Notes: generated by a model from the letters alone, not told the origin. A stretch of DNA of 64,000 bases from Alistipes senegalensis JC50 (GCF_025145645.1 NZ_CP102252.1:2108001-2172000), one strand, 5' to 3'; shown: positions 25,722 to 34,801, counted from the stretch's first letter. Program-made: numbers and translations.

Positions 25722-27020
25722 ATGAAACGAAGAGTGTGGATAGCGTGCGTCGCGTTGCTCGGCTGGCAGTTTGCGGCGGCGCAGGACTCGCTGAAGGTCT
25801 GGACGCTCGGGGAGTGTCTCGACTATGCGTTGGAGAACAACATCCAGCTGCGGCAGAGCCGCAACGACTATCTTTCGGGGATCGAGGACACCGGGGAGGC
25901 CAAAGCCGCGCTGTTCCCGTCGCTGACGGCTTCGGTGACGCAGGGCTTCACGAACTACCCCTCGTCGAACGCCACGGACCGCAACAGTTACACCGGGACA
26001 TACGGGCTGAACGCCGGCATGACGCTCTACGAGGGCGGCAAACTGCGGACGGCCGTGAAGCGGCAGCAGGTGCAGAACCGCATCGACGCCCTTTCGGTCG
26101 AGGAGAGCGCCAACGACATCCGCATCGCCATCGTCCAAGCCTACATGCAGTGCCTCTACGCCGCCGAGGCCGTCACGGTGAACCGCTCCACGGCCGACGT
26201 CTCGAAGGCCCGGCGCGACCGCGCGGAGGCGATGTGGCAGGCCGGGTCGATCAGCAAGGTCGATTTCGCACAGCTGGAAAGCCAGTACGCGAGCGACGAA
26301 TATCAGGTCGTCGTGGCTTCTGCGTCGCTCGACAACTACAAGTTGCAGCTCAAGCAGCTGCTCGAACTCGACATAACGGAGGAGATGAATCTTGCGGCGC
26401 CCGCCATCCAGGAGAGTGAGGTGTTGTCAGCCCTTCCCGCCAAAGCCGAAATCTATGCCACGGCGCTGGACGCCATGCCCGAGATCAAACGCGGGGAGCT
26501 GGCCGTCGAATCGGCGGAGTTGGGCATCAGGCAGGCGCGCGCAGGATTCTTTCCCTCCGTTTCCCTCTCCGCGGGCATCGGCACCGGGCACATGTCGGGC
26601 GGTTCGTTCGAAAGCGGTTCGCAGGTCTGGAACCGCTTCAACGAGAACGTCGGGCTCTCGGTGAGCATCCCGATCTTCTCCAACCGCAAGAACCGCACGG
26701 CGGTCAACAAGGCGCGCATCGCCGTCTCGAACAGCCTTCTGGAGCGGCAGAGCCTCGAAAAGGAGCTGCTCCGGGAGGTGGAGTCGGCCTATCTCGACGC
26801 CGTGTCGGCCCAGTCGCAGTACGTCGCCGCCTGCGAAAAACAGCGCTATGCCCAGCAGAGTTGCGACCTCACCGACGAGCAGTTCCGTGTGGGGATGAAG
26901 AACACCGTGGAGCTGATCACGGCGCAGAACGAACTGACGGCCGCCCGGCAGGAGGTTCTGCAAGCGAAGTACATGGCGCTGCTCAACATCGAACTGCTCG
27001 ACATCTACCAGGGAAAATAA
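25722..27020 (+). CDS. TolC-family outer-membrane efflux protein
   Basis: This 432-aa outer-membrane channel starts at 25722 with a signal peptide (MKRRVWIACVALLGWQFAAAQ); the upstream TTG-initiated extension overlaps the promoter and is not used. Two OEP repeats with long coiled-coil helices are visible (ECLDYALENNIQLRQSRNDYL at the start, then YASDEYQVVVASASLDNYKLQLKQLLEL). The second repeat ends with SCDLTDEQFRVGMKNTVELITAQNEL, a typical TolC-family segment. It is the first gene of a six-gene operon and should be the exit duct for the MacA/MacB-type pump encoded next, 19 bases downstream. Confidence 0.93.
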   Translation: MKRRVWIACVALLGWQFAAAQDSLKVWTLGECLDYALENNIQLRQSRNDYLSGIEDTGEAKAALFPSLTASVTQGFTNYPSSNATDRNSYTGTYGLNAGMTLYEGGKLRTAVKRQQVQNRIDALSVEESANDIRIAIVQAYMQCLYAAEAVTVNRSTADVSKARRDRAEAMWQAGSISKVDFAQLESQYASDEYQVVVASASLDNYKLQLKQLLELDITEEMNLAAPAIQESEVLSALPAKAEIYATALDAMPEIKRGELAVESAELGIRQARAGFFPSVSLSAGIGTGHMSGGSFESGSQVWNRFNENVGLSVSIPIFSNRKNRTAVNKARIAVSNSLLERQSLEKELLREVESAYLDAVSAQSQYVAACEKQRYAQQSCDLTDEQFRVGMKNTVELITAQNELTAARQEVLQAKYMALLNIELLDIYQGK

Positions 27021-27039
27021 ATCAAACACCATAATCACG

Positions 27040-28224
27040 ATGAAAAAACGCAACATCCTGATCGGGGCCTGTGTCCTCGTCGCCGCCGCCGGCCTCTGGA
27101 TCGCGCTGCGGCCGTCGGAAAAGAGCGGCATCACGCTGGAAACCGCCCCGACCGAGCGCATCACCATCCGCAACTCCGTGACGGCGACCGGCACGGTGGA
27201 ACCCGTCACCGAGGTCGAGGTCGGCACGCAGGTGTCGGGCATCATCGACAAGCTCTACGCCGACTACAACGACGTGGTGAAGGCCGGGCAGCTGATCGCC
27301 GAGATGGACAAGGTGACCTTGCAGGCCGAGCTGGAGTCGTCGCAGGCCGAGCTGGCGAGCTGCAAGACCGAGTACGAATACCAGCTGAAGACCTACACCC
27401 GCACGAAGACGCTCCACGAAAAGGAGCTGGTGAGCGACGCCGAGTACGACCAGGCGTACTATCTCTACGAAAAGGCCCGCAACGCCTACGAGCAGGCCAA
27501 GGCGGACATCGTCAAGGTCCGCCGCAATCTGGGGTATGCGACCATCACGTCGCCGATCGACGGTGTGGTGATCAGCCGCGCCGTGGAGGAGGGGCAGACC
27601 GTGGCCGCGGGGTTCGAGACGCCGACGCTCTTCACCATCGCCGCCGACCTGACGCAGATGCAGGTGGTGGCCGATGTCGATGAGGCGGACATCGGGCAGG
27701 TGGCCGACGGACAGCGTGTGCAGTTCACCGTCGATGCCTATCCCGACGACACGTTCGAAGGCACGGTCGAGCAGGTCCGTCTCGAAGCGACGACCGAGTC
27801 GAGCGTGGTGACCTACGAAGTGGTCATCACGGCCTACAACCCCGATCTGAAGCTCAAACCGGGGCTGACGGCCAACGTCACGATCTTCACGCTGGAGAAG
27901 GACGACGCGCTGGCCGTTCCGACCAAGGCGCTGCGCTTCGTGCCCGACGCGGAACTGCTCGGGGAACTGGGCCTGACGGTCGAACAGCCTGCGGAGCAGA
28001 CGGTTGCGGGCCGGCGCGAAATCTGGGTGAAGGAGGGGCAGACGCTTTCGGCACGGTTCGTCGTGACGGGCGCGGCGAGCGGCGACCGGACCGAGATCGT
28101 CGAAGGGCTCTCCGACGGCGATGTGGTGGCCGTGGGGCTGACGGCCGCCAGCGCCGCTCCGGCAGCCGCCGTCGAACGCAGTCCCTTCATGCCCTCGGGC
28201 CCCGGGGGAAACAAAAAGAAATAG
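27040..28224 (+). CDS. MacA-like periplasmic adaptor (HlyD family)
   Basis: This 394-aa adaptor links an inner-membrane ABC pump to the TolC-type channel. It has an N-terminal membrane anchor (ILIGACVLVAAAGLWIAL), a split lipoyl domain (VEVGTQVSGIIDKLYADYNDVVKAGQLIAEMD and ATITSPIDGVVISRAVEEGQTV), an alpha hairpin between them (about residues 85-160), and a beta-barrel domain. The C-terminus is Ala/Pro/Gly-rich and ends in NKKK. The next gene starts 2 bases after its stop, so translation is probably coupled. Confidence 0.93.
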   Translation: MKKRNILIGACVLVAAAGLWIALRPSEKSGITLETAPTERITIRNSVTATGTVEPVTEVEVGTQVSGIIDKLYADYNDVVKAGQLIAEMDKVTLQAELESSQAELASCKTEYEYQLKTYTRTKTLHEKELVSDAEYDQAYYLYEKARNAYEQAKADIVKVRRNLGYATITSPIDGVVISRAVEEGQTVAAGFETPTLFTIAADLTQMQVVADVDEADIGQVADGQRVQFTVDAYPDDTFEGTVEQVRLEATTESSVVTYEVVITAYNPDLKLKPGLTANVTIFTLEKDDALAVPTKALRFVPDAELLGELGLTVEQPAEQTVAGRREIWVKEGQTLSARFVVTGAASGDRTEIVEGLSDGDVVAVGLTAASAAPAAAVERSPFMPSGPGGNKKK

Positions 28225-28226
28225 CC

Positions 28227-28967
28227 ATGAAAGAGGTCATCCGGCTGGAAAATATCCGGCGCGACTTCCGGGTCGGCGACGAGACGGTGCACGCCCTGCG
28301 CGGGGTGTCGTTCACCATCGAAGAAGGCGAGTTCGTCACCGTCATGGGCACGTCGGGATCGGGGAAATCGACGCTTCTCAACACGCTGGGATGTCTCGAC
28401 ACCCCGACCTCGGGCGAGTACTTCCTCGACGGCGTTCCGGTGCGTTCGATGGACAAGAACGAGCGGGCCGTGCTGCGCAACCGCAAGATCGGATTCGTCT
28501 TCCAGAACTACAACCTGCTGCCGAAGAGCACGGCCATCGAGAATGTCGAACTGCCGCTGATGTACAACTCCCGCTATTCGGCGGCGCAGCGGCGCGAACG
28601 GGCCGTCGCGGCGCTTACGGCCGTGGGGCTCGGCGACCGCCTGCTGCACAGGAGCAACCAGATGTCGGGCGGGCAGATGCAGCGCGTGGCCATCGCCCGG
28701 GCGCTGGCGAACGATCCGGCGGTGATCCTCGCCGACGAGGCCACGGGCAACCTCGACACCCGCACGAGTTTCGAGGTGCTGGTGCTCTTTCAGGAGCTCC
28801 ACGCCGCGGGCCGCACGATCATTTTCGTCACGCACAACCCCGAGATCGCCCAGTACAGCAGCCGCAACATCACGCTGCGCGACGGGCGCATCACGAGCGA
28901 CATCCGCAACGGGAATATCTTACGCGTAGCCGACGCCCTGGCGCAGCTGCCCAAACAGGAGGAGTAA
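28227..28967 (+). CDS. MacB/LolD-type ABC transporter ATP-binding protein
   Basis: This 246-aa ATPase drives the MacB-like exporter. It has a complete Walker A (GTSGSGKST, residues 41-49), Q-loop (VFQNYNLLP), signature (MSGGQMQRVAIARAL, from residue 146), Walker B (VILADEATGNLD, from 166) and H-loop (FVTHNPEIA). In E. coli MacB the ATPase and permease are fused; here they are two genes 3 bases apart, which is the normal arrangement in Bacteroidota. Confidence 0.96.
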   Translation: MKEVIRLENIRRDFRVGDETVHALRGVSFTIEEGEFVTVMGTSGSGKSTLLNTLGCLDTPTSGEYFLDGVPVRSMDKNERAVLRNRKIGFVFQNYNLLPKSTAIENVELPLMYNSRYSAAQRRERAVAALTAVGLGDRLLHRSNQMSGGQMQRVAIARALANDPAVILADEATGNLDTRTSFEVLVLFQELHAAGRTIIFVTHNPEIAQYSSRNITLRDGRITSDIRNGNILRVADALAQLPKQEE

Positions 28968-28970
28968 ACG

Positions 28971-30191
28971 ATGAATTTCACCAATCTGTTCCGAATAGCC
29001 GTCAAGGCGCTGAGCAACAACAAGCTGCGCGGATTCCTCACGATGCTCGGCATCATCATCGGCGTGGCGTCGGTCATCACGATGCTGGCCATCGGCCAGG
29101 GGTCGAAGCGCAGCATCCAGGCCGAGATCAGCGAGATGGGGTCGAATATGATCATGGTCCACCCGGGCGGCGACCGGCGCGGAGGCGTGCAGCTGAGCGC
29201 CGACGACATGCAGTCGCTGAAGATCAAGGATTTCGAAGACATACGGGCCGACACGCGCTATGTGACCTACGTTTCGCCGGCGGTCAACAGCTCCGGGCAG
29301 GCGGTTTACGGGGCGAACAACACCCCGACGACGGTCTACGGCGTGAACCTCGACTACCTCGACATCCGCCGCTACAAGGTGGCCGACGGCGACGTGTTCA
29401 CCGAGCACGACATCAAGACCGCCGCCAAGGTGTGCCTCATCGGCCAGACGGTCGTCGATGAGCTCTTCACCAACGGGGAGAATCCCGTCGGGAAGGTCAT
29501 TCGCTTCGGGACCATTCCGTTCCGCATCGTCGGGGTGCTCGAAAGCAAGGGCTACAACAGCATGGGCATGGACCAGGACGACCTGATCATCGCGCCCTAC
29601 ACCACCGTTCAGAAGCGCATCCTCGCCATCACCCACTTGCAGGAGATCGTCTGCTCGGCGCTGAGCGAGGTCTATACGGACGACGCGATCGGGGAGATCA
29701 CCGACATCCTGCGCACCAACCACCGTCTCAAAGCCGATGACGACGACGATTTCTCGATCCGCTCGCAACAGGAGCTGTCGTCGATGCTCACCTCGACGAC
29801 CGACATGATGACCGTGCTGCTGGCCGCCGTGGCCGGAATCTCGCTGCTCGTGGGAGGCATTGGCATTATGAACATCATGTATGTCTCCGTCACGGAGCGC
29901 ACGCGGGAGATCGGCTTGCGGATGTCGATCGGGGCCAAGAGCCGCGACATCCTCGCGCAGTTCCTCATCGAGTCGATCCTTATCAGCGTCACGGGAGGTC
30001 TGATCGGCGTGGTGTTCGGCGTGGGGGTCGCCGTCGTGGTCAATGTCGCCGCGGCGTTCCCCATCTACATTCAGCCGTGGAGCGTCTTCCTCTCGTTCGC
30101 CGTCTGCACCCTTACGGGGGTCTTCTTCGGGTGGTATCCGGCCCGGAAGGCCGCCATGCTCGATCCCATCGAAGCCATCCGTTATGAGTAA
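28971..30191 (+). CDS. MacB/FtsX-family ABC transporter permease
   Basis: This 406-aa inner-membrane protein has one N-terminal helix (FLTMLGIIIGVASVITMLAIGQG), a periplasmic MacB_PCD domain (about residues 50-240) and three C-terminal helices in the FtsX domain (near 270-295, 325-350 and 365-385). It contains the family motif SVTERTREIGLRMSIGAKSRDIL. It ends in WYPARKAAMLDPIEAIRYE, the standard MacB C-terminus. With the adaptor, ATPase and TolC-type channel it forms a complete exporter; the substrate may be a peptide, lipoprotein or antimicrobial. Confidence 0.95.
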   Translation: MNFTNLFRIAVKALSNNKLRGFLTMLGIIIGVASVITMLAIGQGSKRSIQAEISEMGSNMIMVHPGGDRRGGVQLSADDMQSLKIKDFEDIRADTRYVTYVSPAVNSSGQAVYGANNTPTTVYGVNLDYLDIRRYKVADGDVFTEHDIKTAAKVCLIGQTVVDELFTNGENPVGKVIRFGTIPFRIVGVLESKGYNSMGMDQDDLIIAPYTTVQKRILAITHLQEIVCSALSEVYTDDAIGEITDILRTNHRLKADDDDDFSIRSQQELSSMLTSTTDMMTVLLAAVAGISLLVGGIGIMNIMYVSVTERTREIGLRMSIGAKSRDILAQFLIESILISVTGGLIGVVFGVGVAVVVNVAAAFPIYIQPWSVFLSFAVCTLTGVFFGWYPARKAAMLDPIEAIRYE

Positions 30192-30202
30192 ATTTTTTTT
30201 CG

Positions 30203-30210
30203 TACATTTG
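30203..30210 (+). promoter_or_regulatory. Possible internal -7 element before the LytS gene
   Basis: TACATTTG matches TAnnTTTG and lies 6 bases before the ATG at 30216, after a T8 run. No -33 TTTG is seen, and the distance to the ATG would make the transcript almost leaderless. It may give extra expression of the regulatory pair, but it is weak evidence. Confidence 0.3.
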
Positions 30211-30215
30211 TCAAT

Positions 30216-31265
30216 ATGACTGCTTCGCAATCGAAATACAGAGCCTGGCTCGTGCACTTCACGGCCTGGGCCGTGATCTTCGGCATGCCGCTCTTCGTCA
30301 CGGGACCCGACCGTCCGCTGCTGAGCGGCGGGGAATACCTGCGGTTCCTGCTGATCCCGCTGTCGTTCATGGTGGTGTTCTACACGAATTACCTCGGGCT
30401 GATCGACCGCTATCTCACCACGCGGCGGTTCGGACGCTTCGCGGGGTACAACGTCCTGCTGATCGGAGCCGTGATGATCGGCGTGCACCTGCTGTTCCGC
30501 TACGTCCTGCCCGACACGGGGCACCGTCCGCCGATGGAGCGGACGTGGCAGGACGCCCTGCGGTTTTTCGCCGGAAACGCCGTTCTCTACCTGCTGGTCG
30601 TCGGCGCCGGCGTGGCTATCCGGATGACGGGAGGCTGGTACCGTGCCGAGGCGGCCCGGCAGGAGCTGGAGCACAGCCGTACCGAAGCCGAATTGCAGAA
30701 TCTCAAAAGCCAGCTCAATCCCCATTTCCTGTTCAACACGCTCAACAACATCTATTCGCTTATTCAGATCGACGTTGACCGGGCCCAGCGGTCGGTCCAC
30801 GAACTGAGCAGCCTGCTGCGCTATGTCCTCTACGAGAGCAGCCGGCCGACGGTGCCGCTGAAAGCCGAGGTCGAGTTTCTGCGCGACTACATCGAGCTGA
30901 TGCGCATCCGCCAGCCCCGCCACGTGCGGGTCTTCGTCTCGCTGCCCGGGGAGCCGAGCCCGACGCCCGTCGCGCCGCTGCTGTTCATTTCGCTGGTCGA
31001 GAACGCCTTCAAGCACGGGGTGAGCAACGAGAAGCCCTCCTACGTGACGATCGACATCCACGAGGAGGGGCGGCGGCTCGTCTGCCGGATCAGGAACAGC
31101 TGTTTCCCCAAGTCGGGCGATTCGGACCGCAGCGGTTCGGGAATCGGGCTGACGAACCTTTCGAAACGGCTGGAGATGATCTACCCGGGACGCTATACTT
31201 TCGAATACGGACAAGCCGGCGACGCCTATCAGGCGCTGCTGTGCATCGAACTGCCGGATGAATGA
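30216..31265 (+). CDS. LytS/YehU-type sensor histidine kinase
   Basis: This 349-aa inner-membrane kinase has an N-terminal block of four membrane helices (residues about 12-140), then a coiled segment and the His_kinase domain. The phospho-accepting motif is LNPHFLFNTLNNI with His170. The ATP lid region has LVENAFKHG and GSGIGLTNLSKRLEMIYPG. The stimulus is unknown because the input domain is only membrane helices. The gene follows the MacB permease by 24 bases and overlaps the regulator gene by 4 bases, so the pair is part of the export operon and probably controls it. Confidence 0.93.
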   Translation: MTASQSKYRAWLVHFTAWAVIFGMPLFVTGPDRPLLSGGEYLRFLLIPLSFMVVFYTNYLGLIDRYLTTRRFGRFAGYNVLLIGAVMIGVHLLFRYVLPDTGHRPPMERTWQDALRFFAGNAVLYLLVVGAGVAIRMTGGWYRAEAARQELEHSRTEAELQNLKSQLNPHFLFNTLNNIYSLIQIDVDRAQRSVHELSSLLRYVLYESSRPTVPLKAEVEFLRDYIELMRIRQPRHVRVFVSLPGEPSPTPVAPLLFISLVENAFKHGVSNEKPSYVTIDIHEEGRRLVCRIRNSCFPKSGDSDRSGSGIGLTNLSKRLEMIYPGRYTFEYGQAGDAYQALLCIELPDE

Positions 31266-31981
31266 AACTGAGCTGCGCGATAATCGACGACGAGCCGCTG
31301 GCCGTGGAACTGATGGAGTCGTACGTCCGGAAGACCCCCTTTCTGGAGTTGCAGGGCTCGTTCGGCAGCGGCGTCGCGGCCTTCGGCATGCTGCGCGACC
31401 GTCCGGTCGATCTGCTTTTCTGCGATATTCAGATGCCGGGGCTGAACGGCGTGGAGTTCTCGCGGATGCTCCCCGCCGACACGCGCGTGATCTTCACCAC
31501 GGCTTTCAGCCGCTATGCCGTCGAAGGATTCCGGGTCAATGCCGTGGATTACCTGCTCAAACCGATCAGCTACGCCGACTTTCTGGCCGCGGCGCAGAAG
31601 GCCCTCGAATGGTTCGAACTGAAACGCCGTGCCGGAGCGCCCGCCGACGACCTGCGGAGCATCTTCGTCAAGACCGAATACCGGCTGCGGCAGATCGAGC
31701 TGGAGCGGATTCTCTATATCGAGGGGCTGAAAGACTACGTGAAGATCCACGTCGAGGACGAACCGCATCCCGTCTTGTCGCTCATGAGCCTGAAATCGCT
31801 GGAGGAGCAGCTTCCCGCCGACCGTTTTATCCGCGTCCACCGCTCCTACATCGTGCAGCCCGCGAAGATCCGCACCATCGAGCGCAACAGCATCGTTTTC
31901 GGCCGGGAGCGCATCCCGATCTCCGAAAACTACCGGCAGGCTTTTTTCGACTTTCTGTCCGACCGTTCCCTGCTGCTCTGA
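31262..31981 (+). CDS. LytTR-family response regulator
   Basis: This 239-aa DNA-binding regulator has an intact receiver domain: acidic pocket D9-D10-E11, phospho-acceptor Asp55 (LLFCDIQMPG), switch Thr80, Lys100 (YLLKPIS). A LytTR DNA-binding domain follows from about residue 140 (IFVKTEYRLRQIELERILYIEGLKDYVKI and IRVHRSYIVQPAKI). The ATGA overlap with the kinase gene indicates coupled translation. The targets probably include the export operon it belongs to. It is the last gene of that operon. Confidence 0.95.
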   Translation: MKLSCAIIDDEPLAVELMESYVRKTPFLELQGSFGSGVAAFGMLRDRPVDLLFCDIQMPGLNGVEFSRMLPADTRVIFTTAFSRYAVEGFRVNAVDYLLKPISYADFLAAAQKALEWFELKRRAGAPADDLRSIFVKTEYRLRQIELERILYIEGLKDYVKIHVEDEPHPVLSLMSLKSLEEQLPADRFIRVHRSYIVQPAKIRTIERNSIVFGRERIPISENYRQAFFDFLSDRSLLL

Positions 31982-32034
31982 GACGGGGCCGTTAAAAAAT
32001 CGGCGGGATTGCCGCGCTCCCCGGATTATTTGTC

Positions 32035-32042
32035 TATATTTG
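32035..32042 (+). promoter_or_regulatory. -7 promoter element for the sigma/anti-sigma genes
   Basis: TATATTTG is an exact match to TAnnTTTG, 38-47 bases upstream of the candidate starts of the ECF sigma gene. A TTTG lies too close (32029-32032) to serve as -33 and no other is seen. It suggests transcription by the primary sigma factor. Confidence 0.5.
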
Positions 32043-32079
32043 CAAGGCACGGATACTGACTTTGACAGGGAAGAGACGG

Positions 32080-32607
32080 ATGGTTATGATGAAAAATCAG
32101 CTCATAAAGGCGTTTCAGCGGGGCGAGGAGTGGGCCTTCCGGAAGGTTTACGAGCAGTTTTTCAGCCCGCTGTGCATCTATGCCGTCAAGTATGTGCGGG
32201 ATGCGAGCGAGGCCCAGGACATCGTGCAGGACGTTTTTGCCGCTCTCTGGCTTCAGCACGACAACTTCAACAATTATTACACGATCCGTTCGTTTCTTTA
32301 TATATCCGTCCGCAACAGGTCGCTCAACCTGCTTAAAAAGAACTCGCTGACCACCGAAAAGATGATCCGCGTGCAGCAGAACTCGCTTTCCGAAGCCCAG
32401 GAGTCGGAGATGGTCATCGAAACCGAAGTGGAACGGCGGCTGATGGCGGCCGTCGAGGCGCTGCCGACCGAGTGCCGGCGGGTGCTGATCCTCTCCATGG
32501 AGGGCAAGTCCTACCAGGAGATCGGCGAACTGCTCCATATAGCCATCAACACGGTGAAGAACCACCGCATACGGGCTGTGAAGAAGCTGCGTGAAAAGAT
32601 GTTGTGA
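32080..32607 (+). CDS. ECF (RpoE-like) RNA polymerase sigma factor
   Basis: This protein of about 175 aa has sigma-70 region 2 (AFRKVYEQFFSPLCIYAVKYV, then DIVQDVFAALW) and region 4 (LPTECRRVLILSMEGKSYQEIGELL with the HTH AINTVKNHRIRAVKKLREKM). The start is uncertain: ATG at 32080, 32086 or 32089 are all in frame, and a TTG at 32062 is less likely. Together with the FecR-type anti-sigma gene 36 bases downstream and an STN-containing SusC, it should form a trans-envelope switch that responds to ligand binding at the outer membrane. Confidence 0.95.
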   Translation: MVMMKNQLIKAFQRGEEWAFRKVYEQFFSPLCIYAVKYVRDASEAQDIVQDVFAALWLQHDNFNNYYTIRSFLYISVRNRSLNLLKKNSLTTEKMIRVQQNSLSEAQESEMVIETEVERRLMAAVEALPTECRRVLILSMEGKSYQEIGELLHIAINTVKNHRIRAVKKLREKML

Positions 32608-32643
32608 ACCCTGAAAAGACCAACCGCGAAAACCGATTATAGC

Positions 32644-33825
32644 ATGACTGATGAATTGATGATCTCCGATCTGATCTACAAGGAGCTGATTGAAGAGATA
32701 ACGCCCGAAGAGAGCCGTGTCCTGAAAAAGTGGCTCGAAGACCCGGCGAACCGGGCCTTGTACGACCGGATCAGGCAGAAAAACGGCCTGGGCAGGCGGC
32801 TGTGCGAATATGTGGATGTCGATTCGCAGAAAGACTTTCGCAGCACGCTGCCCGCGCCTGCGCCCGTCGCTCCCCGCCGGGGATTGCGCTATGCCCTGTA
32901 TGCCGCGGCGATCGTGCCGCTGCTGGTCGCGGTGACCTTCTTCGGCGCGAGGTTCGGCGGGAGCGGCCGGACCGATGTGCGCCATCCCGAAATCATGCAC
33001 AACAGCGAGGGGGCCCGACTGATCCTCTCCTCCGGGCAGGTCGTGGACCTGGCGGACGACGAGGGGCGTCCCGTCGTTCTGGCCGAGGCGAATGCCGTCG
33101 TCGATGCCCGTGACGGCGAGCGCACGCTCTCCTACAAAAAGCCCGAAGCGGCGGCTCCGGCCGCGGAAGCTCCGGCCGTCGCGGCGGCTCCCGCCCTGCA
33201 TACGCTGGTCGTGCCGCGCGGCGTGAATTACAATGTGGAACTTTCCGACGGAACCGTCGTTTACCTCGACGCCGATTCGCAGCTCGAATACCCCGTTTAT
33301 TTCGCCGGGGAGCGGCGCGAAGTGACGGTTTCGGGTCGGGCCTATTTCGATGTCGCCCACGATGCGGAACATCCGTTCATCGTCCGGACCGGCCGGACCG
33401 AAATCCAGGTCTTCGGCACTGAATTTTGCGTTTCGGCCAAGGGGGCGCAGAGCGTTACGACCCTCGTGGAGGGCAGCGTCGGGTTGTTCGATGCCGGCAG
33501 CGGCGAGCGGCTGGCGGTGCTGACGCCCGGACAGCAGGCCGTCGTCAGCGGCGACCGCTGCGAGGTCCGGCAGGTCGAAACGCTCTATCAGACAGCCTGG
33601 AAGGACGGCTATTTCATTTTCGAATCGAAGCCCGTGGGCAGTATCATGGAGGAGCTCTCGGCATGGTACAACATCGACTACGTGCTGAAAGACTCCCTGC
33701 GGGATGTCAATATCACGGCGCGGATCAAGCGTTACGACGACATCGAATCCGTGCTGGACATCCTCTCCAAGACCCGCAGCGTGAACTTCAAACGCGACGG
33801 GCGGGTGATTACGGTTATGAATTGA
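32644..33825 (+). CDS. FecR-family anti-sigma factor
   Basis: This 393-aa inner-membrane protein holds the sigma factor inactive until signalled by the STN domain of its SusC partner. The cytoplasmic N-terminus (1-80) binds sigma. One membrane helix lies at about 82-103. The periplasmic FecR domain covers about 185-285 (LVVPRGVNYNVELSDGTVVYLDADSQLEYP), and the C-terminal DUF4974 domain about 315-393 (GYFIFESKPVGSIMEELSAWY, then NVNITARI-like strands). Residues 164-183 are an unusual Ala/Pro-rich linker between the membrane-proximal part and the FecR domain. The gene is followed by a hairpin terminator. Confidence 0.95.
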   Translation: MTDELMISDLIYKELIEEITPEESRVLKKWLEDPANRALYDRIRQKNGLGRRLCEYVDVDSQKDFRSTLPAPAPVAPRRGLRYALYAAAIVPLLVAVTFFGARFGGSGRTDVRHPEIMHNSEGARLILSSGQVVDLADDEGRPVVLAEANAVVDARDGERTLSYKKPEAAAPAAEAPAVAAAPALHTLVVPRGVNYNVELSDGTVVYLDADSQLEYPVYFAGERREVTVSGRAYFDVAHDAEHPFIVRTGRTEIQVFGTEFCVSAKGAQSVTTLVEGSVGLFDAGSGERLAVLTPGQQAVVSGDRCEVRQVETLYQTAWKDGYFIFESKPVGSIMEELSAWYNIDYVLKDSLRDVNITARIKRYDDIESVLDILSKTRSVNFKRDGRVITVMN

Positions 33826-33865
33826 AACCGCCTCCGGTAAAAGTCCTCATTTTTTGGTGAAATTT

Positions 33866-33892
33866 CGGCCGTTCGGGTAGCCCGGGCGGCCG
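33866..33892 (+). terminator. Hairpin terminator after the FecR gene
   Basis: Arms CGGCCGTTCGGG (33866-33877) and CCCGGGCGGCCG (33881-33892) pair over 12 bp, two of them U-G, with a 3-base loop, followed by ATTTGTTT. The core GCCGTTCGGG.TAGCCCG recurs in the hairpin at 34977-35010, on the other side of the WG-repeat gene. Confidence 0.7.
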
Positions 33893-33952
33893 ATTTGTTT
33901 GTTATATTATACAAAGTGTAACTTCGGTTCGATACCGATAAATGAGCCCATC

Positions 33953-34801
33953 ATGAAAAAACCGTTCCTTTTTTCCGCTGCGGCATTGCTCCTGCTGACG
34001 GGAGCCGCGGCGCCCGAGAGTCCCGAGTACACCGTGTCCAAACATCATAACGGGCCGGAACTCTATTACTACTATGCCGATACGGCGGGCAATCGGCTCA
34101 ACGATGTCCGTTACGCCGAGGCGCATCCTTTCTGCGGCGACCGGGCCCTGGTCCGCGAGACGAAAAAGTACGGCTACATCGGCCCTGCGGGTGAACTGGC
34201 GATTCCTTATCGGTTCGATGCCGCCCTGAATTTCGGTGATCTGGGCTTCGACAAAGACCTGGCTGTCGTGCGGTTCGCCTTCCGCGACGAACTCCGCGAA
34301 TTCATAACCCCGTGGACGTACGGCGACAGCGAAATGGTGCTGATAAACCGCCGGGGCGAAGCCGTTACGCCCCGTTATGAGGTGATCCGCCCGGTGGCGT
34401 ACGGGTTGGCCGTGGTCGTGGAGACGCGCCGCAACCACGGGCTTCCGGTCGAAATCGCCGAGCCGAACGAAGTCCCCGACGCCTGCAAGTGGGGCTGTAT
34501 CGACAAATGCGGCCGGGAGGTCATTCCCTGCATTTACGACCGCATTTTCGGGATCGGCGAATCGCTGTTGCTGGCGCAGAAGGAGGGCAAGTGGGGCGCC
34601 GTGGACAGCCGGGGGCGGGAGGTCATTCCGTTCATCCACGATTCCTGCCGTTACAGGAACGGGCGCGAGCCGGTTTTCAGCTCCGACCGGGACGGCGGGT
34701 GGCCCGACGTGAGCCGGGTTACGCCCGGAAAGGGGCGGATCGACATGTATGCCGGCGGGAAAAAGAGCGTTTTCGACGGGCTCGGCCGGAAGCTGAAATA
34801 G
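33953..34801 (+). CDS. Exported WG-repeat protein
   Basis: This 282-aa protein starts at 33953 with a signal peptide (MKKPFLFSAAALLLLTGAAA). It contains several WG-type repeats, which are beta-hairpin units of the form W/YG-I-D-x-x-G-x-x-V-I-P-x-x-Y/F-D: KKYGYIGPAGELAIPYRFD, KWGCIDKCGREVIPCIYD and KWGAVDSRGREVIPFIHD are clear, and one near residue 125 (MVLINRRGEAVTPRY) is degenerate. WG repeats are probable ligand- or protein-binding modules of unknown function. The gene stands between the anti-sigma gene and its SusC and is bracketed by two similar hairpins. A weak promoter may lie at 33898-33926 (TTTG, then TAACTTCG). Confidence 0.85.
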   Translation: MKKPFLFSAAALLLLTGAAAPESPEYTVSKHHNGPELYYYYADTAGNRLNDVRYAEAHPFCGDRALVRETKKYGYIGPAGELAIPYRFDAALNFGDLGFDKDLAVVRFAFRDELREFITPWTYGDSEMVLINRRGEAVTPRYEVIRPVAYGLAVVVETRRNHGLPVEIAEPNEVPDACKWGCIDKCGREVIPCIYDRIFGIGESLLLAQKEGKWGAVDSRGREVIPFIHDSCRYRNGREPVFSSDRDGGWPDVSRVTPGKGRIDMYAGGKKSVFDGLGRKLK

